35,971 nucleotides of DNA from Candidatus Hodarchaeota archaeon (GCA_016840305.1 JAEOSP010000062.1:1-35971), one strand, 5' to 3'; shown: positions 24,481-34,445, numbered from the stretch's first letter. The notes: generated by a model not told the origin, from the sequence alone. Made by a program: numbers and translations.

Positions 24481-24723
24481 CTTAGGTTTATGCCTAAATG
24501 TAACTGAAAAAAAGCTACAAATCAAAGAAAAAGAATTGGACAAAAAAAAATAATCTCTCTAGAATCAGACTGGGGTTTATTTTCTCGCTGGAGAACTACT
24601 TCGATTATGGTTAGAAGTAAATATGTGGGAAATACCTCTGCTGCAAGTGTTTGAAGTTATGTAGCTATTGAGTCTGTTGTTTTAGATTTACTTATGTGGT
24701 TTCAATGTCGATATTATTCGCAA

Positions 24724-26217
24724 TTAGCCAGGAATATTGATTAAAGTAATTGAGGCTACACGATTCACCCAATAATTTTCTGATAATCCATCGATGAGTA
24801 ATCTGACTGGAAATTCTTCTTCTGGTAACCTCATTCCATTTTTTACATGAGTTAATATGAAAGAATCATTTCGTGCAACCTGAGTACTCTCAAAAATATG
24901 ATTCGTACCCTCAAAATCGGTAATTTGTACTTGGTAACCCAGTTGAGCTAAATCATCATTAAAAAGATAATGTCCAGCTTCATTTAACCCACCATCAACC
25001 ATAGAAAGTGCAATCCAGAGTGGAAATCCTTCATAAAGGATAACACCCTCATCTGCATCGACATAGGTATAGTTAAGGGTATGAACTTTATCATTACAAT
25101 AAACTAAGGAATCAAATTCATCTAGACCCAAGTTTGTTTCTGTTAATCCTGAAAGAGAAATTGACCATTCAGGAATTCCTGGAATGATTTTAATTGTTTT
25201 CACATATTTAGTCCAAAAATGACCATCGGTGATGGCTTCATCACCCAAATATACCATTCTAAAGGGACCCCCATGGTCAAGTGGATTCCCATTCTCATTA
25301 TATGCTAATACAAGGGATAAATTAACTTCGTAAGCTCCATATCCAGAAGGAACTCCATCAGAATTAAACATAGGTACTTTTCCAAATACTTGATCCTTGG
25401 TATATGTCATTTTGTAACCATCTGTGGCAACTACCTCTATAGAAAAATCTTCTGATGTGTTGAAGAGTAATTCTAGCGTTTTCACAATATCTACACCTTC
25501 AAGATCGAAGGGACCTTCAATGGCACCAGTAGTTTTGAGATAACTACCCGTTCCACTAAGCTTCGGGAGAAATAAAAGCTGAGAATAGCTTAAAGTATGG
25601 TTATTTGTGTGTAAAAAAGTAATAGTGTCATTTTCTCGCTTGATCTCAAGTGAAACTACATTTGAAATCCACCTACTTCCCGCTGATCCAATAACTTCTA
25701 ACGAAGAAGTAAGAGCCTTGTCTGTATTTGAATATTGACCATCTTGAGGGAGAAAAACTATTTGGGGTCCTTTTTCCCAATGAGGAGCTTTAGTTCCATT
25801 GAAACTGTAAGCTAGAACCATTGATCCTTGGAGATTGTAAAAAGTTGAATTCGGATAGATGTTTTCATATGAATAAATAGCTTCATAACCATCACTAGCA
25901 CGAGCAATAAGTAAATCAGTTGATAAAAAATCTATTCCATAGAAATCAAGAATGGTACTAATATTTGCACCAGTATAAAGTCCCTTTCCTCCTATATTTC
26001 CTAAACTATTTTCAAATGAACTAGTCTCTGAAATACTATCCATTTCAGTTAACTCTGAAACTGTAAAATTTGCAATTGTTCCATCAAATGAAATGATCAT
26101 AACTGAAGGGTCTTCTGTGTTATTATTAGGTTGAGTACATCCTCCTAAAACTATAATAAAGAATAAAATTATCGTGCTTAGGGAAATTTGACCTTTATTG
26201 CTTTTCTTTTTCTCCAA
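24724..26217 (-). CDS. Lipoprotein with sulfite-oxidase-fold (SUOX-like) repeats
   Basis: 497 residues from TTG 26217. A lipobox signal (ILFFIIVLGGC, Cys27) predicts lipid anchoring outside the cell. Three tandem modules follow the molybdopterin-domain pattern: KGLYTGANISTILDFYGI then IARASDGYEAIYSYENIYP and MVLAYSFNGTKAP (~75-150); VVATDGYKMTYTKDQVFGK and LVLAYNENGNPLDHGGPFR (~255-325); and GLNEAGHYLFNDDLAQLGYQ (~415-480). The fold is that of the sulfite oxidase cofactor domain, but I do not see a clear conserved Cys ligand for molybdenum, so catalysis is doubtful. It may bind a ligand or serve as a surface scaffold. It is a single gene, divergent from the methyltransferase. Confidence 0.7.
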   Translation of the reverse strand: MEKKKSNKGQISLSTIILFFIIVLGGCTQPNNNTEDPSVMIISFDGTIANFTVSELTEMDSISETSSFENSLGNIGGKGLYTGANISTILDFYGIDFLSTDLLIARASDGYEAIYSYENIYPNSTFYNLQGSMVLAYSFNGTKAPHWEKGPQIVFLPQDGQYSNTDKALTSSLEVIGSAGSRWISNVVSLEIKRENDTITFLHTNNHTLSYSQLLFLPKLSGTGSYLKTTGAIEGPFDLEGVDIVKTLELLFNTSEDFSIEVVATDGYKMTYTKDQVFGKVPMFNSDGVPSGYGAYEVNLSLVLAYNENGNPLDHGGPFRMVYLGDEAITDGHFWTKYVKTIKIIPGIPEWSISLSGLTETNLGLDEFDSLVYCNDKVHTLNYTYVDADEGVILYEGFPLWIALSMVDGGLNEAGHYLFNDDLAQLGYQVQITDFEGTNHIFESTQVARNDSFILTHVKNGMRLPEEEFPVRLLIDGLSENYWVNRVASITLINIPG

Positions 26218-26429
26218 TGACTCACGATTCCTAAGATTTAGTGCTTGGAATGGATTTAAGTAAATCTAATAAAAATCTTATCGAATGATATAAATTAGAA
26301 AGATGTGAAGTTAAACAAACCACCAGATTTTCATCTGTATCTACTACATATGTGCGAGAAGTTGCGATGTAAAAATATCAAAACAAAACAACAAGAAGAT
26401 TCATAACTAAGGACACCTAGAGGGTACGT

Positions 26430-27995
26430 GTGAGTTCTAAAAGATCAAATGAAATTAAGGAGTTTGGTGATTTTCAAACCCCATCTGCCCTAGCAGATGC
26501 CATTCTCATAAAATTAAAGCATGAAGGATTGTCACCTGCATCTATACTTGAGCCCACCTGTGGTACAGGTTCTTTCATTATAGCTGCAAGTAAAATCTTT
26601 CCTTCAGCAAAAGTCTTTGGTGTAGAAATTAATCCTACATATATAGAAAGTTTGAAAACTAAAATTGAAATTTTAAATTTGATTGATCGTGTATTCATTA
26701 ATGTAGGTAATTTTTTTGATGTTCAATGGGGTGAGTATCTTAAGAACCTCACCTCCCCATATTTAATTGTAGGTAACCTCCCTTGGGTCACATCTTCTGA
26801 TATGGGGAAAATTGATGGATGTAATCTCCCTGAAAAATCAAATATCCACGATTTCAAAGGACTTGATTCCTTAACTGGAAGAAGTAATTTTGATATTTCG
26901 GAATGGATGATTTTAGAATTATTAAAAGGTATGGATAACACATCAAGTACAATAGCAATATTATGTAAGGTAAGTGTTGCTAGAAAAGTCTTTAAATTTG
27001 CAACACATAATAATTTCCAAATTTCATCCATTTCTATTCATCTGATAAACGCAGAATTATATTTCAAGGCTTCTGTTGATGCTTGCCTTTTAACCATTAC
27101 CATAAAAACTGGAAAAAAGACTGATAAATGCCTTGTGTTTTCTTCTCTTGATTCACAAACCCCTACTACTATATTAAGCATTTTTAAAGGAAATCTAATT
27201 AATGATCATATCTCTTTTGAACAATTGAAGCATTTGCACGGAAAATCCTTTAAATCCTGGAGATCTGGGATAAAGCACGATGCTACGAAGATAATGGAAT
27301 TATTTAAGGAAGGAAAAACTTTTCGAAATGGGTACAATGAAATTGTAGATATTGAGAGTGAATTTTTATTTCCTTTATTGAAAAGCTCTGATATTGCACA
27401 TGGACGAGTTAAAAGCTCATCAAGAGTATTAATTGTCACCCAAAAAAAAATTGGGGCCGATACATCGGTAATCCAATCATCCGCTCCAAAATTGTGGGCC
27501 TATCTAAATCGTTATAGGAAACAATTCGACAAGCGGGCAAGTTCTATATATAAAAATAAACCACCATTCTCAATATTTGGAATTGGTCCATACACATTCT
27601 CTTTATGGAAAATTGCTATTTCAGGATTTCACAAAAAGCTTCACTTTCGTTTAATAGATCCCATTAATGATAAGCCTGTTGTTTTCGATGATACATGCTA
27701 TTTTCTACCAGCTTTTAATAAGGAAGAAGCTTTGGTTTGGTTTTCATTGCTGACACATCCTATATCAATCAAATACTACAATTCACTCATATACTGGAAA
27801 GCAAAACGCCCTATCACGAAGTATATATTACAACAGCTAAATTTCCAAAAATTATTTCTTGATGTTGGAGAGGAATATATTAGAACTAGAATTTCTGAAT
27901 TCGTGCCATCTCTTGTAAATCAAAATTTGATCAATGATTCAATAGATAAGATACGACAAGAAAGAAAACCAAAAAACTTTAGTGAAGAGAATTAG
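26430..27995 (+). CDS. N6-adenine DNA methyltransferase (orphan)
   Basis: 521 residues. GDFQTPSALADAI is the N-terminal motif X region; the SAM site is ILEPTCGTGSFIIAA (41-50) with VFGVEINPTY; catalytic motif IV is VGNLPWV (NLPW 116-119, a form of NPPY/W). A long C-terminal part (~250-520) would be the target-recognition domain. The order X-I-IV-TRD is that of gamma-class adenine methyltransferases. No restriction endonuclease gene flanks it, so it is an orphan or the rest is lost. The start is GTG 26430, with GAGGG upstream. The recognition sequence is not predictable here. Confidence 0.87.
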   Translation: MSSKRSNEIKEFGDFQTPSALADAILIKLKHEGLSPASILEPTCGTGSFIIAASKIFPSAKVFGVEINPTYIESLKTKIEILNLIDRVFINVGNFFDVQWGEYLKNLTSPYLIVGNLPWVTSSDMGKIDGCNLPEKSNIHDFKGLDSLTGRSNFDISEWMILELLKGMDNTSSTIAILCKVSVARKVFKFATHNNFQISSISIHLINAELYFKASVDACLLTITIKTGKKTDKCLVFSSLDSQTPTTILSIFKGNLINDHISFEQLKHLHGKSFKSWRSGIKHDATKIMELFKEGKTFRNGYNEIVDIESEFLFPLLKSSDIAHGRVKSSSRVLIVTQKKIGADTSVIQSSAPKLWAYLNRYRKQFDKRASSIYKNKPPFSIFGIGPYTFSLWKIAISGFHKKLHFRLIDPINDKPVVFDDTCYFLPAFNKEEALVWFSLLTHPISIKYYNSLIYWKAKRPITKYILQQLNFQKLFLDVGEEYIRTRISEFVPSLVNQNLINDSIDKIRQERKPKNFSEEN

Positions 27996-28117
27996 CTGGG
28001 GTAGTCTTATAGTTATGATTATTTAAACAACGCTAGTAGCATTCAGGTACCATTAATAATCGAATGATAATAAATTCAATGTTCTTCAAGATCTTCTTTA
28101 GTTTGAGCTCAATTATC

Positions 28118-31100
28118 TTATACTTTCTCAGTTGCTACTAATTCTGGATTGGTTTTCCTTGTCAAGGAAGCATATATACCTAATGTAACCATCTCGATTC
28201 CGTAAACAATTAATCCGAGAATAGTTAACCATTCTGAATTCCCTAACAGGATGAAATCAAGTGTATGAGTAAGTAATTGTATACCAGCTATAAGATAGAG
28301 GATCAAACCTATTATTCCTATACTTTTATCTCTCTTCGTTAGGAATACAATCATAAGAATCGGTGCAAAAAACATCCATAGAAAGACTGTTTCAATATTA
28401 GGAGTATGAGTAGAAGACAGAATTAACCAAAATGTAGTAACATAGAGGCAACCGGCAGATATCTGTGATTTAATAATGAATCCCTTTGTGTAAACGAATA
28501 TGAATACCAAAACTAACACAATGGTTGAAATCAATATAATGAACAAAATATCCTTAAGCTCGAGATCTGAATATTTAGTCAACAAAGCAATCAAAGCCAA
28601 GATGACCGCTGAAGTATCAAAAATCAAAGTTAAAGTCATTAAAATAGAGAAAATCTCATTAACCTCCTTGAATTGCCAATACAATATGTGTAAAAACGTT
28701 GATACCGTGGAAAACACAATAACTAGACATACTAAAATCAAAATGAAAGATACAGTTATTTCAAGGACAAAGAGATCCTGAGGAAGTGGATCCATTAAGA
28801 ATGAGAGTCCTAGAACCAGTCCAGCATTTATAGTATTTGTCAAAATGAAGGTCGTCTTATGGTGTTTCCGTTTTATTATGCCCAGAATTTGCCAACTAAC
28901 TAGGAACAAGGATACTAATGCTGTTGAATAGGTGAGTATTTGAATTGGATTAAACAAAACAAAGACTATTAAATAAATTATGATTACTATCTCTTGAAAT
29001 CGTAAGTTAAGACTTGTTCTGAAATATCTCAAACCAATTAAAAAATTCACAAGAATTGGCAGAAGGGGAAGAAGATAAAACGCATATGAGAGAGTTTCTA
29101 GGTATCCTAAATAGAATAATGGGGGCATACTTGATATTAGTAAAATAAGCCCTGACTCATACTGCCATTCTATGAAAAAAACCGAGGCTATTATTCCAAT
29201 AGATATTCCGATTATTAAAATATATGATTCCAGCTGAGTAAATTCATAAACAAAGAATACCACAATTGAAAGCAATGTGACAACTGCAGTCCCTATTACA
29301 AAGGGAGAAATAAAAATTGTTGAGGTTTCTTTCCTCAAAAAGAATTTATCAAACTGTAGAAGTACAACTGGTAGGAAAAGGACAATAATAGTAATGTATA
29401 GATAACTAATTTCAGTTATAGGAGTAAAAATTGTCTCATGTAATAGAAGCTCGAAGAAAAATATGATTCCTGGAAGAGTTAATATCGTGAGTACGCTTAG
29501 ATTTCCTAAGCTTTTTCTTGCTGAAAAATACATACTCAACCAAGTAATTACTACAATTAAGTAAATCAAACCATGGCAAATTGGAGAGAATTCCTCAAAA
29601 AAGATAATCAAGGATAACCCAATACCAGAAAGAGAGATATTAAGATTGAAAATTTTTGACGGAGGAGATATCTCACTATTTGACTGGAATAAACTTATCA
29701 AGATTGGAAGAATTAATAATAAAGTTACAATTAATACAATGATTTCATCAAATTCATTCCAAAATGTCATTAGTCCAAAACATACAAGAAAAGATGCATT
29801 TATCCAATGAAATTCAGACTTTAATCTTCTCTGTCCCTCCACCAGTAATATCATGCCAGCTAAAACTATGAGAATTATAACAGGGTATAGCATTTCAATA
29901 CTGCTTTGAGTCCAAAGCATTATTACAAGAAAGACTACTTCAAATATCATCACGAAGATGGTTATGTCTCGAGAGTATTCTTCCATTCGTTCCTTCCTGT
30001 GGAACAAAACGAGTGTTGATACACCCATTAGGGCTAATACTAAAGAACTTGGTATAATCAACCAATCTATATAAGGAGTTCTGATGAAAGAAATTAAGAA
30101 GATAATTTCTATTCCGAATACGGTTATCTGTAATTCATTATGATTTATCGGCTCTTTTCTAAAAATACGATAACATAAAAACATCATTGGTATTATAATT
30201 AACAGAATTTTCCATAGGAAATCAATATTTGTTAATGAAATTGCTAATAAAGATACTATAAGTAAGATTGCTTGATTCAAATATGATTTTTCTATTCTTA
30301 CTAGATCAGGACTGAAGACTACAACAATAGTTTGGATAATTAATAGGGAAGATACTCCGATTACAGTTATTCTATTTCCAATATTCACGTCAAGAAAAAC
30401 GGTTGTGAATAATAGAAGGATAGTGAGAACAAGGTTTTCGGCCTGACTTCTTTTAAAAATCGGTTTTATTGGTTTCAATACCATGAAACCCAATACTGGT
30501 ATCGCAAATAGAACTAGAGAAATATTTACATCTAGATAGCCATAAAAAACAGCAAAACTAGTTGTCACTATACCAAGGGGGCTAATTAATTGTCCAACAG
30601 TTTGAACTGAATATGAAAAATCACTTTTTTGATTCACATAATCCCTTAGAAGAATTTCAATAAACGGAAATAAATTTAGCACAAGTAAAACAAGAATTAC
30701 AATAGAATTACTTAATAGATAAGGGGATAGGAATATTAAGGGAAGTAAAAAATTCAATCCGATAAAAGGAACAAGATCCTTCCATAGAAGAACAGTTAGT
30801 ATGACAATGATTACTAAAATGTATACAGTAATTGTGTATAGCGTAGGATCAACTGGAGTTATCCATTGAAATAGATACAACACACTCACGAAAGTTATGC
30901 TCAAGATTCCTGAAAAAATATTCTCTTGAAATCTTCTAAAATATATTAAACTAGGAATAATACTGTGGATTGATAAAAATATGAAAATGAATGAAAACGA
31001 TATTCCTAGATCAATGAAGATGCTCTGTTGAACAAGGCCCAAACTAAATGTTATCAAATTTACCCAGTAAATAAGGAGAAGGACAAATGAAAACCACCTA

Positions 31101-31573
31101 TCTAAAGTTCCTGTTTTATTTAAATATCCTAGAAACACGATTCCTTCTTTGATTAGGATTGCTAGAAAACCAATTATTACGAAAAGATCAAAAATGATTC
31201 CTTCTAGTGGCGGTACTTCTACACCAGGTATTATTTCTTCTGGTAGGAGCATTATTATTGCGAATGATATAGCTCCAATAATACTAATCGCCCCCACGCT
31301 GATTAAAACTACAGCTAGATTATTTCGTAAGTAATTTAACAAATTATCTCCTTGTTCGAGTCTAATAAGAGATTTTTTACCTGACGGGGGTGTTTCAGCT
31401 TGACTAGAATCATCTGAAACAGTTTGAACGACAGGTTCTTCAGTTTCTTCCACTATTTCTGGACTAGGTTCAGAATCGGTAAATCTAGTTCCGCAAATAA
31501 CACAAAATTTTCCCTGACGGACTCTTGGTTGCCCACACTTCTGACATTTCTGTGTTAGGGAGTTATTTGACAT
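28118..31573 (-). CDS. Giant polytopic membrane protein with N-terminal zinc ribbon
   Basis: 1151 residues. A zinc ribbon (C10, C13, C24, C27: QKCQKCGQPR, then KFCVICGTRF) is followed by an acidic linker (~30-70), then about thirty hydrophobic helices to the end with very short loops. No transporter or enzyme signature is evident. It resembles in layout the very long DUF2339-type multi-helix proteins but I cannot assign it to them. It is the last gene of a leftward three-gene operon with two exported proteins; GAGG precedes its ATG and the spacing to the upstream stop is four bases. It may be a membrane scaffold or glycan/lipid-handling protein; this is speculation. Confidence 0.8.
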   Translation of the reverse strand: MSNNSLTQKCQKCGQPRVRQGKFCVICGTRFTDSEPSPEIVEETEEPVVQTVSDDSSQAETPPSGKKSLIRLEQGDNLLNYLRNNLAVVLISVGAISIIGAISFAIIMLLPEEIIPGVEVPPLEGIIFDLFVIIGFLAILIKEGIVFLGYLNKTGTLDRWFSFVLLLIYWVNLITFSLGLVQQSIFIDLGISFSFIFIFLSIHSIIPSLIYFRRFQENIFSGILSITFVSVLYLFQWITPVDPTLYTITVYILVIIVILTVLLWKDLVPFIGLNFLLPLIFLSPYLLSNSIVILVLLVLNLFPFIEILLRDYVNQKSDFSYSVQTVGQLISPLGIVTTSFAVFYGYLDVNISLVLFAIPVLGFMVLKPIKPIFKRSQAENLVLTILLLFTTVFLDVNIGNRITVIGVSSLLIIQTIVVVFSPDLVRIEKSYLNQAILLIVSLLAISLTNIDFLWKILLIIIPMMFLCYRIFRKEPINHNELQITVFGIEIIFLISFIRTPYIDWLIIPSSLVLALMGVSTLVLFHRKERMEEYSRDITIFVMIFEVVFLVIMLWTQSSIEMLYPVIILIVLAGMILLVEGQRRLKSEFHWINASFLVCFGLMTFWNEFDEIIVLIVTLLLILPILISLFQSNSEISPPSKIFNLNISLSGIGLSLIIFFEEFSPICHGLIYLIVVITWLSMYFSARKSLGNLSVLTILTLPGIIFFFELLLHETIFTPITEISYLYITIIVLFLPVVLLQFDKFFLRKETSTIFISPFVIGTAVVTLLSIVVFFVYEFTQLESYILIIGISIGIIASVFFIEWQYESGLILLISSMPPLFYLGYLETLSYAFYLLPLLPILVNFLIGLRYFRTSLNLRFQEIVIIIYLIVFVLFNPIQILTYSTALVSLFLVSWQILGIIKRKHHKTTFILTNTINAGLVLGLSFLMDPLPQDLFVLEITVSFILILVCLVIVFSTVSTFLHILYWQFKEVNEIFSILMTLTLIFDTSAVILALIALLTKYSDLELKDILFIILISTIVLVLVFIFVYTKGFIIKSQISAGCLYVTTFWLILSSTHTPNIETVFLWMFFAPILMIVFLTKRDKSIGIIGLILYLIAGIQLLTHTLDFILLGNSEWLTILGLIVYGIEMVTLGIYASLTRKTNPELVATEKV

Positions 31574-31577
31574 TCAG

Positions 31578-33269
31578 CTATTCCTCGCTTTCTGCAGTTT
31601 GCTCATCATCAGTTGGACTTGTTTCTATTTCCTCTTGCTCTTCATCTGAAGATAAATCGATAGAAGAGAGCTTTTTCAGAAACTCCTCCAGATTTTTTGG
31701 AGGATAACGAGCAAGTACTACAAGCACAGCAAGAACACTAATAGCTAAAACATATACCAAGCCAGGTGGAAGTCTTCGATCTGAACCAATTTGTAATTGA
31801 ATATCTTCTACTCCATCGATTACGACATTTGAAACTTTGATTTCTATATCAAATGATGTATATCCGATTTCTGCATTACTCTTAAGTGGTAGTTCCAATG
31901 TAACATGGTTTTCAGAGGTAGTTTGATTAAAAGATTCTATCTTATACCCATCAACAAAAACTGTATAATTCAGTTCATCTGGATTACTAATTACAAGATC
32001 CAGAACTACTTTTTCTCCAATTGAAACTTGTCTGGGAGAATTTCCAGAAATTAAGTGTAAGCTACTTGATCTTTGCCATAACCGCATTAAGTTACTTTGG
32101 AGGGTAATATCACTTATCTTACTACTTCCATCACGGTTACAAGAGACAAAATATAGCGAATTTGTAGATGCAAGATATTTTTCTACAAATTGATCTGCTA
32201 AAACATAAATACTTCTCATGGTTTCGTTGTTAGGAAAGTATCGTAGAAGCTTGCTTGCTAGCAAACAAGCCATTGAATTTCCGCTTAAACTCTTCCCTTG
32301 AACAATTAAAAGGCCTGTTTCGTCAGATTGGTCGAAAAATCCTTTGAATCCTTTATCCCATAGAGTGGAAGTGATATAATCAAAAACTGCCTTACCCCTA
32401 CTCAAATATTTTATGTTATTAATTTCTTCATAAAGAATAAGGTTAATTATTCCATATAATGCATTTGTACGTAATTTAAAAACGTTATCTGAGGATTCAC
32501 CATCAGGACTCACGATATTGAACACTACTCCATTACTAGTAGCATTTTCAGCTAAGAATTCTGCCATCTGAGTTATCGAATCTAATGGTAAAGGTGAACT
32601 GAAACTTGTAGGTAGATTGAGAGATGCCCAAATCGTCCAACAGACATGTTCAACAAGTAGAAAATTATTTTTGGTGTATAAAGACTGATTGAAGATGGAA
32701 AGTGAATCAATCCACTTAAAATCATCTTCTAGCATATAATCCTGAATAAAATATTCTGTTTCATTTGCAAATGCTAAATAATCTCGCCTTTCCACATTCT
32801 GTTCGTCTAGGCTTAGATAATTATTCGCTAGTGCTAGAAGCATAAGAAAATTGTCATGAGTAAATTTCCTTCCTTTAACGTAACTAACAGTATCCTTTCC
32901 GTAATCGTAGTAGGATAACCAACCTCGATTATCACTTGCAAAAGCTTCTCCGAAATATTTTGAACTAGTATCAACGATCTTTTGAGCTAAAGGAAGAAGA
33001 TCTGCAGAACCTCCCTTACTATATTCTTCAAATATTATTGAAGCAGCTAAAGAATTTACCATTGAACTAATTACGTCTGATGATTTTGTATCTTGTAAAG
33101 CACCTAAAGAGTGAAGGAAATTTGATTCTATTGAAGTTACTTGTTGCTGGAATTTGCCCTGGAAAACTACTTTTTCCTCACCAGTTACTGCATATCCTAC
33201 TAGTACAGGCGCCATGCTCCCTAAAACAAGTATCAATATCAAGAAAGAGATAATTTTGTATTTCACCAT
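31578..33269 (-). CDS. Exported alpha/alpha-toroid-like protein with C-terminal membrane anchor
   Basis: 563 residues: signal peptide (IISFLILILVLGSMAPVLVG), then ~380 helical residues resembling an (alpha/alpha)6 barrel of the glycoside/epimerase/thioredoxin-associated type (FTHDNFLMLLALANNYLSLD; VEHVCWTIWASLNLP; FRLRTNALYGI-like segment; SMACLLASKLLRYFP). A beta domain follows (~405-495: GEKVVLDLVISNPDELNY), then a membrane helix (LVYVLAISVLAVLVVLARYP) and an acidic Ser/Glu tail in the cytoplasm. No catalytic residues can be named. GGAGG precedes the ATG, which overlaps the previous stop (TAATG), so it is translationally coupled to the DOMON-like gene. Confidence 0.75.
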   Translation of the reverse strand: MVKYKIISFLILILVLGSMAPVLVGYAVTGEEKVVFQGKFQQQVTSIESNFLHSLGALQDTKSSDVISSMVNSLAASIIFEEYSKGGSADLLPLAQKIVDTSSKYFGEAFASDNRGWLSYYDYGKDTVSYVKGRKFTHDNFLMLLALANNYLSLDEQNVERRDYLAFANETEYFIQDYMLEDDFKWIDSLSIFNQSLYTKNNFLLVEHVCWTIWASLNLPTSFSSPLPLDSITQMAEFLAENATSNGVVFNIVSPDGESSDNVFKLRTNALYGIINLILYEEINNIKYLSRGKAVFDYITSTLWDKGFKGFFDQSDETGLLIVQGKSLSGNSMACLLASKLLRYFPNNETMRSIYVLADQFVEKYLASTNSLYFVSCNRDGSSKISDITLQSNLMRLWQRSSSLHLISGNSPRQVSIGEKVVLDLVISNPDELNYTVFVDGYKIESFNQTTSENHVTLELPLKSNAEIGYTSFDIEIKVSNVVIDGVEDIQLQIGSDRRLPPGLVYVLAISVLAVLVVLARYPPKNLEEFLKKLSSIDLSSDEEQEEIETSPTDDEQTAESEE

Positions 33270-34141
33270 TAGTTATTCCTCCTTTGTCGTCTTCGAATCA
33301 GAAATACAAATGCTCCAATTGCTAAAATACTAAGCCACACCTCAAAGCTAGAAGCAGCAGACGGTGCATCCCATTCACCCTTATTTGTTGTTTGTGGTGT
33401 TTCTGTTGTTGTAGTAGTAGTGGGTGGTATCTCATGCTCATAGATAGGGATTTTTCTATCTTGAGGCCCAGCGAATAAAATTTGCCCATAGTTACTTGAA
33501 TCAGCATAATTTGGATATGTTCCACCTTTCCACGTATCATTCTCTGCTGTGTCAACATTAAATACATCTATTGATATACCAATGATGTTTGATTCTGGAT
33601 CACTTACTTGAAAATCTGATAGATAATCGTTTGTCAGTAATGGGATCCTTAATTCCATAATTAGATAATTTTCTCCAACTTGTGTAAAGATCCTTTTTGT
33701 GGCTGAATAATCAACATTGGAATCGTTATAGGGGTTCGGATCATTCTGTCCATAGTACTTATCGTAATAATTGAATAATATCGATTCACCTACAACGGTT
33801 AATACTAGTTCCTTACAGTCCTCGGCCCAAACGGTATCTGCATCCGCATCAAAATTAACTCGCCATATTAGACTTTCATTAACTTCTCCAAGGATGACTA
33901 TTCCAAGATACAAATTTGAATAGTCGTTTTTCAGATACAATGCACTAGTGAATCCAAGAATTGAGAAATCAACTCTTCCAGCCTCTGACCAATCAGACAT
34001 AACCGAATTTTCACCATAACCCAGAGTGTTCCAAAAATTATTGATAAATATCGTTTCGGCTTGAATCGTCTGTAAAATAATCATTTGAGAGAATAAAAAA
34101 ACCAAGAATATCGTATACTTTTTTTGGGCAATTTTCATCAT
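33269..34141 (-). CDS. Exported DOMON/CBM9-like domain protein with Thr-rich stalk and membrane anchor
   Basis: About 290 residues: signal peptide (YTIFLVFLFSQMIILQTIQA), a beta-sandwich of the DOMON/CBM9 type (FTSALYLKNDYSNLYLGIVI, WRVNFDADADTVWAEDC, LIMELRIPLL), a Thr/Pro stalk (IPPTTTTTTETPQTTNKG) and a C-terminal helix (VWLSILAIGAFVFLI) with RRRQRR. Such domains bind sugars or haem on the outside. ATG 34141 fits AAGGTTG six bases upstream; a GTG at 34159 would add six residues. It is the first gene of the leftward operon and its promoter shares the dyad element with the ParA operon. Confidence 0.78.
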   Translation of the reverse strand: MMKIAQKKYTIFLVFLFSQMIILQTIQAETIFINNFWNTLGYGENSVMSDWSEAGRVDFSILGFTSALYLKNDYSNLYLGIVILGEVNESLIWRVNFDADADTVWAEDCKELVLTVVGESILFNYYDKYYGQNDPNPYNDSNVDYSATKRIFTQVGENYLIMELRIPLLTNDYLSDFQVSDPESNIIGISIDVFNVDTAENDTWKGGTYPNYADSSNYGQILFAGPQDRKIPIYEHEIPPTTTTTTETPQTTNKGEWDAPSAASSFEVWLSILAIGAFVFLIRRRQRRNN

Positions 34142-34202
34142 TATTCGCAACCTTTCCACATTATAGCTCTTAAACTGCTTATATGATTAACGACTAGCGC
34201 AT

Positions 34203-34232
34203 CCTTTATAAATGTTGCGCATTGTTGCACAA
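34203..34232 (-). promoter_or_regulatory. Promoter of the surface-protein operon with paired TTGYGCAA dyads
   Basis: Reading leftward: TTGTGCAACA, then ATGCGCAACA, then TTTATAAAGG as the TATA box (34203-34212). The two decamer half-sites are one helical turn apart and abut the TATA box at the BRE position. 23 of 30 positions match the rightward promoter at 34388-34417 aligned without gaps. The predicted leader is ~40 nt. Confidence 0.75.
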
Positions 34233-34385
34233 TACTGTTAACTCGCATATAATTAAATAAAAACAATCAAAATACCCTCATCTTAGACAATATACCGAAA
34301 GGAATATTTAAATAATGATAGAATGCATTAAAAGGGTAAAATTCCATAAAAAACCAATTTAATTTATGGAGTTATTGTTATGAAA

Positions 34386-34417
34386 TGTTGTGCAATGTTG
34401 CGCAACGTTTAAATAAG
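34386..34417 (+). promoter_or_regulatory. Promoter of the wHTH-ParA operon with paired TTGYGCAA dyads
   Basis: TGTTGTGCAA and TGTTGCGCAA (34386-34405) in tandem at a 10-bp step, followed after two bases by the TATA box TTTAAATAAG (34408-34417). The start codon at 34446 implies a leader of about nine nt. The geometry is the same as at the divergent promoter 156 bp away. Confidence 0.75.
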
Positions 34418-34445
34418 TATGTTATAAAATTGTAACTGTCTAAAA

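Noticed and set aside
34203..34417. Origin of replication or ParB-type centromere at the TTGYGCAA repeats
   Set aside because: Only two pairs exist, each placed exactly against a TATA box, which fits promoters better; no Orc1/Cdc6 gene or unwinding-type AT repeat array is adjacent.
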